64,000 nt of DNA from the NCBI GenBank assembly GCA_942492715.1, contig CALOFW010000027.1, positions 62,001 through 126,000 of the forward strand, given 5' to 3'. A program made the translations under genes and the position numbers. Positions 17,275 through 25,412 of the stretch are shown one piece after another; the stretch's first letter is position 1, and every line of letters begins with the position of its first letter. This DNA is from Sva-07 sp942492715. Lineage in GTDB: Bacteria; Actinomycetota; Acidimicrobiia; Acidimicrobiales; Ilumatobacteraceae. The notes under the pieces are model-generated. The model saw only the letters and a list, made by a program, of their open reading frames with translations, ran no database searches and was not told the DNA's origin.

Positions 17275-18656
17275 GGCTCGTCGTCCTCGTCGGTGATCAC
17301 CGTCTCGATCCCCGGATCGCTCGGGGCGGCGTTCGTCGCCGGGTCGGCGGTCGGGTCCACCAGGACGACACGGACGTCGTCGGCGGCCGCGACGGTCGCT
17401 GCATCGGCGACATCGACCTCGACCGAGAGCGACTCCACCCCGAGCGCCGAGTTCATCGACACAGGGAGGCCGACCACCCTGCCGCCGACGGTGATCGGTG
17501 TGGCATCGCCGTCCGCCACGACGAGGACCACCGCCACGCGTTCGCGGATGCCGATCGGCAACGTCCCCTCTGCGACCTGGATTGCCACCACCGCGCTGCC
17601 GTCGCTGACCAGCGGCGTGGACTGCAGCGCCTCGGACGTCACGAGCGAACCCGAGACGAGACGGACCTTCGCATAGCTCCCCACGAGCGAGTCGAGCTGC
17701 TCACCGGGAACGACGTTGACGGTCGAGTCGACGTCGGCGTCGACCGTACGGAGCATGTCGGCGGTGAGCTGCTCGCCGGCCGGGACGTCTCGCACCACCT
17801 GGACGATCGGCTGGGCGTCGTCGAGGGACGAGTACAGGAGAAGGTTCCCTCCGATCGCGATGGCGGCCAGGGCGACGCCGAGTGCGATCCGATTGCGACG
17901 GCGCGCCGCGGGCTGGAACCCCCGGCGGTCGCCGGCGCCGTTGGATGATCTCGCCGGCGGCACGGAGCGCGACGTCGCCGTCGCGGAGGAACCGGAGGTC
18001 GCACGCCGTGTGTCGGTCATGCTGCTCAGCGCCGTTCCGTTCAGCGCCGTTCCGTTCAGCAAGGTGTCGAGCCCGACTGCGAACCCGATCAGCGCAACAG
18101 CTGCACCCGCCACGAGGAACGGGCCGAACGCGATCGTCGCCGATCGCCGGGCGAGCCCGACGGCGGCGCCGAGTCCGGCCGCCGCACAGAGCGCCACCAG
18201 CCCGAGCTGCCACGCCAACGTGCCGACGGCAGCGCCGAGGACCAGTGCGGCCTTGACGTCACCGAAGCCCATCGACCGAGGTGCGATCAGGTGGAGCACC
18301 AACAGCGGCATGGCCATCGCAGCGGCGCCCGCGGTCATCGATCCGAACGCCGGTGGAGTTCCGAGTGTCCACGCCAGTGCCACCGTGGTCGCCAGCACAC
18401 CTGCGGCGAGGCCGGTCCACCCATCGGGCAGACGTCGCGTTCGGGCATCGACCATCGCCGGGGGCACCATGGCGGCGATCGTGAGCGTGGCGGGTGCTGG
18501 GAGCCACCCGGTCAGGACCACCGCGACCACACCGATTGCACCGATCGCACCGGAGGTGATCAGCGCGCGTCGGATCAACCGGTCATCGGTCCCATCCCCC
18601 TGATGGGCACTCGACGAGCGAACGAACGCTCGCTCGGGAACTCCGACGGACTCCAC
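17271..18656 (-). CDS. Fused CpaA/TadV prepilin peptidase and CpaB/RcpC-like SAF-domain protein
   Basis: One uninterrupted 461-residue frame. Residues about 30-210 are a polytopic A24-type prepilin peptidase with both catalytic Asp motifs (MVDARTRRLPD and MGFGDVKAA). After a short repeat (LNGTALNGTALSS) comes a disordered Ser/Arg stretch, one membrane helix (IALGVALAAIAIGGNLLLYSS) and a CpaB/RcpC domain with the SAF signature (VVRDVPAGEQLTADMLRTV). These are normally two adjacent genes. The GTG start at 18656 is supported by AAGGAGG with 8-base spacing. An internal ATG at 18020 could start a separate CpaB, but there is no stop before it and no good ribosome site. First gene of the Tad operon, which is colinear down to 8.4 kb. 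Confidence 0.8.
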   Translation of the reverse strand: MESVGVPERAFVRSSSAHQGDGTDDRLIRRALITSGAIGAIGVVAVVLTGWLPAPATLTIAAMVPPAMVDARTRRLPDGWTGLAAGVLATTVALAWTLGTPPAFGSMTAGAAAMAMPLLVLHLIAPRSMGFGDVKAALVLGAAVGTLAWQLGLVALCAAAGLGAAVGLARRSATIAFGPFLVAGAAVALIGFAVGLDTLLNGTALNGTALSSMTDTRRATSGSSATATSRSVPPARSSNGAGDRRGFQPAARRRNRIALGVALAAIAIGGNLLLYSSLDDAQPIVQVVRDVPAGEQLTADMLRTVDADVDSTVNVVPGEQLDSLVGSYAKVRLVSGSLVTSEALQSTPLVSDGSAVVAIQVAEGTLPIGIRERVAVVLVVADGDATPITVGGRVVGLPVSMNSALGVESLSVEVDVADAATVAAADDVRVVLVDPTADPATNAAPSDPGIETVITDEDDEP

Positions 18657-18822
18657 CGCCCACGCCTCCTTCCCCCGAGGAGCCTCCGATCGTAGTCGGT
18701 CGTTCGGGGCCGGTTTTCCGTCGGACCCACGGGGGTCGATTCGCTCCTGCACGGTGCCCAGTGGGCGCGCTCGTCGACGGTGGGGAAACCGCGGTCAGCC
18801 GGAGGACCGGTCGCAGCCGGCG

Positions 18823-19308
18823 TCAGTCCGGCGACAGCGAGCGCACGGTCCACTCGAGCAGCCAGCTGAGGAAGTCGTACAGCTGGTGTTCGGGGGTGGT
18901 GCCCACGTCGGCGTCGTCCGCGGTCTCGTCGTCGGTGATGTCGAGCATCGTGCCGAGCACGAGGCGGATCGCGTTGATCGACTGCAGGAACGCGATCGTC
19001 TCGCCCTCGTTCATCAGCTCGGTGCGTTCCGGATCGAGCGCGTCGGTGACCGACTCGATCGCCGACAGCCGGCTCGTGACCAACTCCTCGCGCATCAACC
19101 GCTGGTACTCGGCTTCCTTCTCGTCGTCGTCGGGGTAGGCGACCGGGAACAGCCGGAGCAGCAGCTCGTTGTCCTCCGGGCCGGTCATCAACGCCCCGAG
19201 TTCGCCCATCAGGCGGATCAGCAGGTTGCGCTCCTCCTCGTCGAGCGTGATCTCCCAGCCGCCCCTGACCGCCCGCACCGGCGGCACGAACCTACGACGC
19301 AGGGCCAT
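18823..19308 (-). CDS. DUF2017 family protein
   Basis: A 161-residue acidic protein of the actinobacterial DUF2017 family, visible by GGWEITLDEEERNLLIRLMGEL, the LFPVAYPDDDEKEAEYQRL segment and the C-terminal YDFLSWLLEWTV. Function unknown; members are nearly always next to clpS, as here, where the start overlaps the clpS end by 17 bases. I infer a role linked to ClpS-ClpAP/ClpCP substrate delivery or simply shared regulation. Confidence 0.85.
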   Translation of the reverse strand: MALRRRFVPPVRAVRGGWEITLDEEERNLLIRLMGELGALMTGPEDNELLLRLFPVAYPDDDEKEAEYQRLMREELVTSRLSAIESVTDALDPERTELMNEGETIAFLQSINAIRLVLGTMLDITDDETADDADVGTTPEHQLYDFLSWLLEWTVRSLSPD

Positions 19309-19597
19309 CTTGTTCCATGGTGGCCCACAGGCTGTGCTCGTGGAGCCGGAACACGTGCATCTCGGCTTCCTCGCGACCGCACGACGCCACGACCGCTCGC
19401 CCCTTGTGGTGGACGTCGAGCATCAACTCGGTCGCCTTCTCCTTCGAGAACCCGAACAGCTTCTGGAACACGTAGGTGACGTAGCTCATCAGGTTGACCG
19501 GATCGTTCCACACCAGCACGATCCACGGACGGTCGATCACCGCGGCCTCGTCGAGGTCGGGGTCCATCACCTCCGTGGGTTCGAGCGTGGTCGGCAC
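19292..19597 (-). CDS. clpS: ATP-dependent Clp protease adaptor ClpS
   Basis: Adaptor that delivers N-degron substrates to Clp ATPases. The 101-residue product contains the full ClpS core: WIVLVWNDPVNLMSYVTYVF, then KATELMLDVHHKGRAVV and the Glu-rich ending AEMHVFRLHEHSL. The substrate-pocket N-D-P and the downstream His are present. GTG at 19597 gives the family length; an ATG at 19567 directly after GGAGGTG is also possible. Divergent from heme o synthase. Confidence 0.93.
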   Translation of the reverse strand: MPTTLEPTEVMDPDLDEAAVIDRPWIVLVWNDPVNLMSYVTYVFQKLFGFSKEKATELMLDVHHKGRAVVASCGREEAEMHVFRLHEHSLWATMEQDGPAS

Positions 19598-19654
19598 GAC
19601 ACCAGTGTGCCCGCGTTGGTCACCTGGCCACCACCGCCCTACGATGAGCCGGTC

Positions 19655-20602
19655 ATGGCCGTCGGCAGTCGCCCCCTCGTTCCGTCCCGGCTGACGCCCG
19701 GCGGCATCGCCCACGGCAGTCGTCGCGCCCCCACCAGCGTGATCGGCGCCTACATCGCGCTCACCAAGCCGCGGATCATCGAACTGTTGCTGATCACCAC
19801 CGTGCCCACGATGGTGCTCGCCGAGTCCGGCTGGCCCGCCTGGTCGCTGGTGGCCGTCACCCTCCTCGGCGGCACGCTCGCCGCCGGTGGCGCCAACGCG
19901 GTCAACATGTACGTCGACCGCGACATCGACGCCCTGATGGAGCGCACCCAGGGCCGCCCGCTCGTCACCGGCATCATCCCGGCCCGCAACGCCCTCGTGT
20001 TCGCGATCGCCCTGCAGATCCTGGCCTTCGCCGTGCTGTGGGCGGGCGCCAACCTGCTCTCCGCCGTCCTCGCCTTCAGCGCCGCGGCGTTCTACGTGGG
20101 GGTCTACACGCTCTGGCTCAAGCGCACGAGCCGCCAGAACATCGTGATCGGCGGGGCCGCCGGGGCCGTTCCGGTGCTCGTCGGCTGGGCCGCCGTGCAG
20201 GATTCGCTGGCGTGGGCGCCGATCGTGCTCTTCGTCGCCATGTTCCTGTGGACGCCGCCGCACTTCTGGGCGCTCGCCGTCAAGTACGCCGACGACTACC
20301 GCGCCGCCGACGTGCCGATGCTGCCCACCGTGGTGCCGATCGAGAGCGCCGTGCGCCAGATGTTCTGGTACACCGTCGCCCTCGTGATCACCACGCTGGT
20401 GCTGATCCCCGTTGCCGACCTCGGCTGGATCTACGGGGTGACCGCCGCCGTCCTCGGCGTGATGTTCATCGGCGGCACCGTCGCCCTGCGCCGTCGTCCC
20501 ACGCCGGCCAACAGCATGCGGCTCTTCGGTTTCTCGATCACCTACGTCACCGTGCTCTTCGGGGCCATGACACTGGATGTTCTCGTCCGGTACGGCTGGT
20601 GA
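19655..20602 (+). CDS. ctaB: Protoheme IX farnesyltransferase (heme o synthase)
   Basis: UbiA-family membrane prenyltransferase that farnesylates heme b to heme o for the adjacent oxidase. The 315-residue protein shows the first Asp-rich motif (NMYVDRDIDALMERTQGRPL), a second motif (YADDYRAADVPML) and about nine hydrophobic helices starting at YIALTKPRIIELLLITTVPT. ATG at 19655; TACGAT lies 9 bases upstream, so the message may have almost no leader. Heads the cytochrome oxidase cluster. A heme a synthase (CtaA) is not in the window. Confidence 0.95.
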   Translation: MAVGSRPLVPSRLTPGGIAHGSRRAPTSVIGAYIALTKPRIIELLLITTVPTMVLAESGWPAWSLVAVTLLGGTLAAGGANAVNMYVDRDIDALMERTQGRPLVTGIIPARNALVFAIALQILAFAVLWAGANLLSAVLAFSAAAFYVGVYTLWLKRTSRQNIVIGGAAGAVPVLVGWAAVQDSLAWAPIVLFVAMFLWTPPHFWALAVKYADDYRAADVPMLPTVVPIESAVRQMFWYTVALVITTLVLIPVADLGWIYGVTAAVLGVMFIGGTVALRRRPTPANSMRLFGFSITYVTVLFGAMTLDVLVRYGW

Positions 20603-20733
20603 CCACCGCCGTCAGGTCCGCGATCGCCGGCGCCGCCCCTGCGAGGATTTCGGGCGCACCGGTCCCGTGCAAGTAGTCTCGGCCGTCGTGCCGTGCCACG
20701 TTTCGAAGTCAGACAAGTGAGTGCCCACCCCGT

Positions 20734-22410
20734 ATGACCACCATCGAATCCACCCCTGAAGCCGTCGTGGCCGCCCCGAGCGGCTCGGTCGACGATGCCG
20801 GCACCGTCAGCTGGCTCGATCGGTTCATCGACGTCTTCACCTCGACCGACCACAAGGTCATCGGCCGCCACTACTTCGGCGGCGGTCTCGCCGGGCTGCT
20901 GGCGATCGTGGTCGTCAATGTGCTCATCGGTGTCGAACGCCTCGACGGCGCCGACACCGTCCTCGACATCGAGGTCATCCCGCAGTTGCTCGACGCCCAG
21001 CGCGTCGGTCTCGTGTTCGCGGTGATGCTCCCGCTCGCCATGGCGATCGCCGTGGCGTTCGTGCCGCTGCAGGTCGGCTCCCGATCGATCGTGTTCCCCC
21101 GCCTGGCCTTCACCGGCTTCTGGATGTGGCTCGGCGGCGCGATCATCACCGTCGTCGCCCTCGTCAACAACGGCGGCACGCTCGGCGGCGACAGCGACAT
21201 GGTCGACCTGTTCATCGTCGGCCTGGGTCTGATGGCGATCGGGTTGCTCGCCTCGGCCGGTTCCGTCGCCACCACGATCCTCACCACCCGGGCACCCGGC
21301 ATGACGATGCGCCGGGTCCCGCCGTCCACGTGGTCGGCCCTGGTCTTCAGCCTCGGCATCGTGCTCGTGATGCCGGTGTTCGTCGGCACGCTCACCTACC
21401 TCTTCCTCGACCACCGCAACGCCCGCACCGGTTTCGGTGGCAACGAAGGCATCCTCACCTGGGTCGGCTGGATCTTCACCCAACCGGCGACGTTCCTCTT
21501 CGCCATCCCGGCGATCGCGATGCTCGTCGAGCTCTTCCCGATCACGTTCGGCAAGCGCACGCCGGCCCGCGGCGTCATGTTCTTCGGCCTGAGCCTCGTC
21601 GGGCTCGCCGCGCTCGCCGGCGTCACCCAGCAGAATCTCCAGAACCTGCCGTGGGCGGGGAGTCAGCTGAGCACCAGCAACCTCGACGAGAAGGCCCGCG
21701 ACCTCGTTCCGTACCTGCTCTTCAACGCACTTCCCGTGCTCGGTGCGTTGCTCGTGCTCCTCGTCGGCCTCCAGATCGCCCGCCCGACCGACGGCATGAA
21801 GGTCAACGTCAAGCCTGCGGTGTTCTTCGGCTTCTTCGGCTACGGGATGGTGCTGGTCGGCATGCTCGGCAACCTGATGTACGCCATCGACGACGCCGGT
21901 GTGCAGGGCACCGTGTTCGAAGAGGGCTCGCTCGTCTACGTCGCCTACGGCGCCGTGCTCGGGGCGATGGGTGCCCTGGTCCACTGGGCGCCGAAGCTGT
22001 GGGGCCGCACGATCAACTCCGTCGCTGCGATCGGTCTGGCGTTCCTCGGCGTCGCCGCCACGATCCTCGCCACGTTCCCGCTCTACATCGCCGGTCTGCT
22101 CGACCAGCCCGCCGGCGTCGCCTACGACGACAGCAACCTCGAGGTGTGGAACATCCTCAGCCTCGTCGGTCACGGCCTGATGGCGATCACGGCACTCGCC
22201 TTCGTCGTGGTGATGCTCGGCTCGCTGCTCGGTCGCCACGACGACGACGACGTCGGCGACGACCCCTGGAGTGGCCAGACCATCGAGTGGGCCACCACGT
22301 CACCGGCACCGCGCGACAACTTCGTCGACGTGCCGATCATCCACTCCGCCGAACCCATGCTCGACCTCCGTGACGCCGCAACGGCCCCGACCGACGGGAG
22401 CGCCTCCTGA
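20734..22410 (+). CDS. Cytochrome oxidase subunit I-like protein lacking all heme and copper ligands
   Basis: A 558-residue, about 12-helix paralog of the canonical subunit I encoded 5 kb downstream. Shared landmarks are STDHKVIG, VPLQVGSR-xx-FPRL, TTRAPGM-xx-RRVP, VAYGAVLG-xx-GALVHWAPKLWGR and the C-terminal DPW-x(5)-EW. Aligned to the canonical protein, the heme a ligand His is Gln89, the CuB His is Gln250 with the cross-linked Tyr replaced by Phe254, the His-His pair is Gln299-Gln300, and the last two His ligands are Gly398 and Leu400. It therefore cannot bind heme a, heme a3 or CuB as known. The frame is intact with normal codon use, so it is not a decaying pseudogene. I infer a structural or regulatory partner of the oxidase. 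Confidence 0.85.
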   Translation: MTTIESTPEAVVAAPSGSVDDAGTVSWLDRFIDVFTSTDHKVIGRHYFGGGLAGLLAIVVVNVLIGVERLDGADTVLDIEVIPQLLDAQRVGLVFAVMLPLAMAIAVAFVPLQVGSRSIVFPRLAFTGFWMWLGGAIITVVALVNNGGTLGGDSDMVDLFIVGLGLMAIGLLASAGSVATTILTTRAPGMTMRRVPPSTWSALVFSLGIVLVMPVFVGTLTYLFLDHRNARTGFGGNEGILTWVGWIFTQPATFLFAIPAIAMLVELFPITFGKRTPARGVMFFGLSLVGLAALAGVTQQNLQNLPWAGSQLSTSNLDEKARDLVPYLLFNALPVLGALLVLLVGLQIARPTDGMKVNVKPAVFFGFFGYGMVLVGMLGNLMYAIDDAGVQGTVFEEGSLVYVAYGAVLGAMGALVHWAPKLWGRTINSVAAIGLAFLGVAATILATFPLYIAGLLDQPAGVAYDDSNLEVWNILSLVGHGLMAITALAFVVVMLGSLLGRHDDDDVGDDPWSGQTIEWATTSPAPRDNFVDVPIIHSAEPMLDLRDAATAPTDGSAS

Positions 22411-22988
22411 TGTATGCCCTGCCCGCACCCCCGCCCCCGGCGCCGCAGCGCCAGGTGCTCGTCGGGGTCTCGCTCGCCGTGATGGCTGCGGTGATGATGA
22501 CCGGGAGCATGCTCGCCGTCTGGGCGCTCCAGCGCCGCGAGGCGATCGACTTCGAGGGATCCTGGCTGCCCGACGGCGTCACGATCCCCGAGGTGCCCAC
22601 CAACGTGATGCTGCTGGCCTTCATCGGGCTCTGCGTGTTCGGTCAGTGGGCGGTCTACAGCGCCGGCAACGACGATCGGGGTCACACGATCCTCGCCCTC
22701 GGGTGCACGTTCCTTGTGGGCATCCTGGTGATCAACGCACAGGCCTTCGTCTACACCCAGATGGGTCTCGGCATCGCCGACGGCACCTATGCCGCGATGT
22801 TCTACGCCATCACGGGCTTCTTCATGCTGCTGATGATCGCCGGGCTGCTCTTCACCACCGTCACCGCGTTCCGTTTCATCGGCGGCCGCACCGCCGACCG
22901 CGAACTGCTGGTCGCCCACGCCCTGTTCTGGTACGCCATGTCGGCGATCTACGCCGGCATCTGGTTCCTCGTCTACGTCACCAAGTGA
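22410..22988 (+). CDS. Cytochrome oxidase subunit III-like membrane protein
   Basis: A 192-residue protein with five to six hydrophobic segments. It resembles subunit III in topology and in segments that align with the canonical protein downstream: AITGFFMLLMIAGLLF against TLTGFHGVHVAVGIIM, and AHALFWYAMSAIYAGIWFLVYV against YWHFVDVVWIVIFTLVYL. The conserved His residues of those segments are gone. Its ATG shares one base with the TGA of the subunit I-like gene, so the two are translationally coupled and probably form a complex. It follows the degenerate subunit I as a true subunit III would follow subunit I. Confidence 0.7.
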   Translation: MYALPAPPPPAPQRQVLVGVSLAVMAAVMMTGSMLAVWALQRREAIDFEGSWLPDGVTIPEVPTNVMLLAFIGLCVFGQWAVYSAGNDDRGHTILALGCTFLVGILVINAQAFVYTQMGLGIADGTYAAMFYAITGFFMLLMIAGLLFTTVTAFRFIGGRTADRELLVAHALFWYAMSAIYAGIWFLVYVTK

Positions 22989-22996
22989 GCTGCTGA

Positions 22997-24148
22997 ATGT
23001 TCACCACCGGATCCAAATTCCTCATCGGCTCGGCCGTCATCGCCACCGTCACAGCGATCGCCTACGGCGTCACCCAGGACGGCGTGATGGGCACGATCGG
23101 TCTCGCTTCGGCGGCGATCGTGCTCTGGTTCCTCGCCGTGCTCAACCTGTTCATCCGCGACAGCAACTACTGGGCCGACGAGATCTCGTCGATCGACACG
23201 GCGCCTGCCGCCGTTCGTGCGCCGGTCAACACCGTGTGGCCGTTCGCGTTCGCGTTCTCGGCGGCGGTGTTCGCGGTCGGTCTCGTCACCTACCAGGCCG
23301 TCTTCGTCATCGGCGTCGTCCTGCTCCTCGTCACGGGAGCGGAGTGGACCGCCGAGGCCTGGGCTCACCGGGCATCGGCCGATGTCAGCCACAACGCCGA
23401 CGTCCGTGACCGCATCGCCAACCCGCTCGAGTTCCCGCTCGCGGCGGCGATCGGGATCGGCATCGTCGTGTACGCGTTCAGCCGGGTGATGCTGTGGCTC
23501 TCGAAGACCAGCACCGTCGTCGCATTCAGCGTGCTGGGCGCGATCATCATCACGCTCGCTTTCCTCTTCGCCTATCGCCCGAAGGTCTCCTCCAAGGCGG
23601 CGGCGGTCGTGATCGGCGTCGGCGCACTCGGCCTGATCGCCGGTGGGGCTGCGGCCGGGCTCAGCGGCGAACGCGACATCGAGCAGCACGAGACCACCGA
23701 GGGCCTCGCCGAGGAGGGTGTCGACATCTGCACCAGCCCCGAGGAGTTCGAGGCCGACGAGAAGGCCTCGCAGACGGTCGCTGCCACGGCCGCGGTCGCC
23801 GCCACGATCACCCTCGGCGCCGACGGCGAGCTGACCTACGAGCTCAACGGGCCCAGCGCCCAGGGCGCCGACGGCATCACGTTGCCGCGGTCGAACCCGA
23901 ACAACATCGTGTTCCGCAACGACTCGGGTGAACACCGTCGCCTGTCCGCCAGCCTCGGCACCGAAGTGGTCGAGGAGGACGGAGTCGAGGAAGAACGTCC
24001 CTTCTACGTGTGCACCGCCCTCGTCGACGATGGCGGCGTCCAGAACATCACCATGAGTGTCGCCCTCCCCAGCGTCACGGCCGAAGACGGCTACTTCTTC
24101 TTCGTGCCCGGAGTCGACACCGCTCGCCTGAACCTTCTTGTGCCATGA
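22997..24148 (+). CDS. Membrane protein of unknown function in the oxidase operon
   Basis: A 383-residue protein not matching a family I know. Residues 1-225 contain about seven hydrophobic segments (first FLIGSAVIATVTAIAYGV; last VIGVGALGLIAGGAAAGL). The last 155 residues form a soluble, acidic, beta-rich domain with two cysteines (DICTSPEEF and FYVCTALV) and a cupredoxin-like phrase NNIVFRNDSGEHRRL, but without the His-Cys-Met copper ligands. It starts 8 bases after the subunit III-like gene and its stop overlaps the subunit II start by 4 bases, so it belongs to the oxidase operon. A role as an accessory subunit pairing with the ligand-less COX1/COX3-like proteins is inference. Confidence 0.65.
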   Translation: MFTTGSKFLIGSAVIATVTAIAYGVTQDGVMGTIGLASAAIVLWFLAVLNLFIRDSNYWADEISSIDTAPAAVRAPVNTVWPFAFAFSAAVFAVGLVTYQAVFVIGVVLLLVTGAEWTAEAWAHRASADVSHNADVRDRIANPLEFPLAAAIGIGIVVYAFSRVMLWLSKTSTVVAFSVLGAIIITLAFLFAYRPKVSSKAAAVVIGVGALGLIAGGAAAGLSGERDIEQHETTEGLAEEGVDICTSPEEFEADEKASQTVAATAAVAATITLGADGELTYELNGPSAQGADGITLPRSNPNNIVFRNDSGEHRRLSASLGTEVVEEDGVEEERPFYVCTALVDDGGVQNITMSVALPSVTAEDGYFFFVPGVDTARLNLLVP

Positions 24149-25395
24149 GTAACCCGCGAACGAAAAGGCCTTCCGTGACATCCTCGGCTACCTTCGGACC
24201 AATGAGTCGTCGTGTACGAATCGGACTGGTGCTCGGCCTCGGCGCGCTCGCCGCGGGTTGTGCCGAGGACGCCCCGCAGGACATGTGGCAACCGGCCGGG
24301 CCCAACGCCCAGTCGATCGCCGACCTGTCGTGGCTCGTGTTCGTCCTCGCCGGCATCGTCGGTGTGATCGTCTTGACTGTCGTGTTCATCGCGATCTTCA
24401 AGTTCCGCGACAAGGGCCAAGCAATCCCGGAGCAGGTGCACGGCAAGCCGACCCTCGAGATCATCCTCACGATCATCCCGGCGCTCATCCTGATCGGCAT
24501 CGCGATCCCCACCGTCGGCACGCTGATGGCGCTCAACGACACCAGCGACACCGAGTGCGTGATCAACGTCACCGGCCAGCAGTGGTGGTGGGAGATCGAC
24601 TACCCGACCCAGGAGGGTTGCGGATCCGGCATCTCGGAGCCGATCATCACCTCGGGCCAGATGGTCATTCCGATCAACACGCCCGTCCTGGTTCGCGGCA
24701 CCAGCCGCGACGTCATCCACTCGTGGTGGATCCCGCGCCTCAACGGCAAGCGCGACATGGTCCCCGGCCGTGTCCACACCAACAAACTCGAGGCCGACGA
24801 GCCCGGGATCTACGCCGGTCAGTGCACCGAGTTCTGCGGCCTCTCGCACGCCAACATGCGCATGGAGGTCATCGCGATGACCCCCGAGGACTTCGAGGCG
24901 TGGAAGGCGAACCAGATCAAGCCCTACGAGGCCCCTGCCCCCGACACGCTCGCTGCGGCCGGTGAGCAGACGTACATCGCCCAGTGTTCGCGATGCCACC
25001 AGGTCAACGGGCTCGAGGACGCCGACGGCGACCCGATCATCTCCCGGCCGGACCTGTCGGTCTACTCCGGTGCGGCGCCCAACCTGTCGTGGCTGATGAC
25101 CCGGAACACGTTCGCCGGCGCCTCGTTCGATCTGCTGTCGCCGGCGTGTCGTCCCGAGGTGTGGCAGGCCCCACCGGAGACCGTCGGCCAGGAGTACTTG
25201 AAGGGTGTCACGCCGGAGTGCCTCAACTCCGTGCAGCTGCGTGAGTGGTTGCGCAACGCCCCGGCCATGAAGCCGATGTACACCGACCCCGAGAAGCTCG
25301 AGCCCACCGACGGGCTCGTCCGCGGCATGCCGAACCTCGCCCTGAGTGAAGACCAGATCGACGAACTCGTCGCCTACCTGCTCGAACGCAAGTGA
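24145..25395 (+). CDS. ctaC: Cytochrome c oxidase subunit II with C-terminal cytochrome c domain (caa3 type)
   Basis: Accepts electrons and passes them through CuA to subunit I. The 416-residue protein has a lipoprotein-like signal (VLGLGALAAGC), two membrane helices (LVFVLAGIVGVIVLTVVF; LTIIPALILIGIAIPTV), the aromatic QWWWEIDY patch, the CuA site (HSWWIP, then GQCTEFCGLSHANM) and a fused heme c site CSRCH (281-285). The ATG at 24145 overlaps the preceding stop by 4 bases; an internal ATG at 24202 directly before the signal peptide is the more likely true N terminus. Heme c fusion means no separate soluble cytochrome c is strictly required. Confidence 0.95.
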   Translation: MSNPRTKRPSVTSSATFGPMSRRVRIGLVLGLGALAAGCAEDAPQDMWQPAGPNAQSIADLSWLVFVLAGIVGVIVLTVVFIAIFKFRDKGQAIPEQVHGKPTLEIILTIIPALILIGIAIPTVGTLMALNDTSDTECVINVTGQQWWWEIDYPTQEGCGSGISEPIITSGQMVIPINTPVLVRGTSRDVIHSWWIPRLNGKRDMVPGRVHTNKLEADEPGIYAGQCTEFCGLSHANMRMEVIAMTPEDFEAWKANQIKPYEAPAPDTLAAAGEQTYIAQCSRCHQVNGLEDADGDPIISRPDLSVYSGAAPNLSWLMTRNTFAGASFDLLSPACRPEVWQAPPETVGQEYLKGVTPECLNSVQLREWLRNAPAMKPMYTDPEKLEPTDGLVRGMPNLALSEDQIDELVAYLLERK

Positions 25396-25412
25396 TGGGA
25401 GCCCGATAGCCC

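Noticed and set aside
17271..18020. A separate cpaB gene starting at the ATG at 18020
   Set aside because: No stop codon precedes it in the frame and no ribosome site is visible; the fusion reading with AAGGAGG at 18665-18671 is simpler. Kept as an alternative.
20734..22410. Pseudogene of cytochrome oxidase subunit I
   Set aside because: The frame is intact over 558 codons, helix landmarks and interface segments are conserved, and it is coupled to the next gene; only ligand positions changed.
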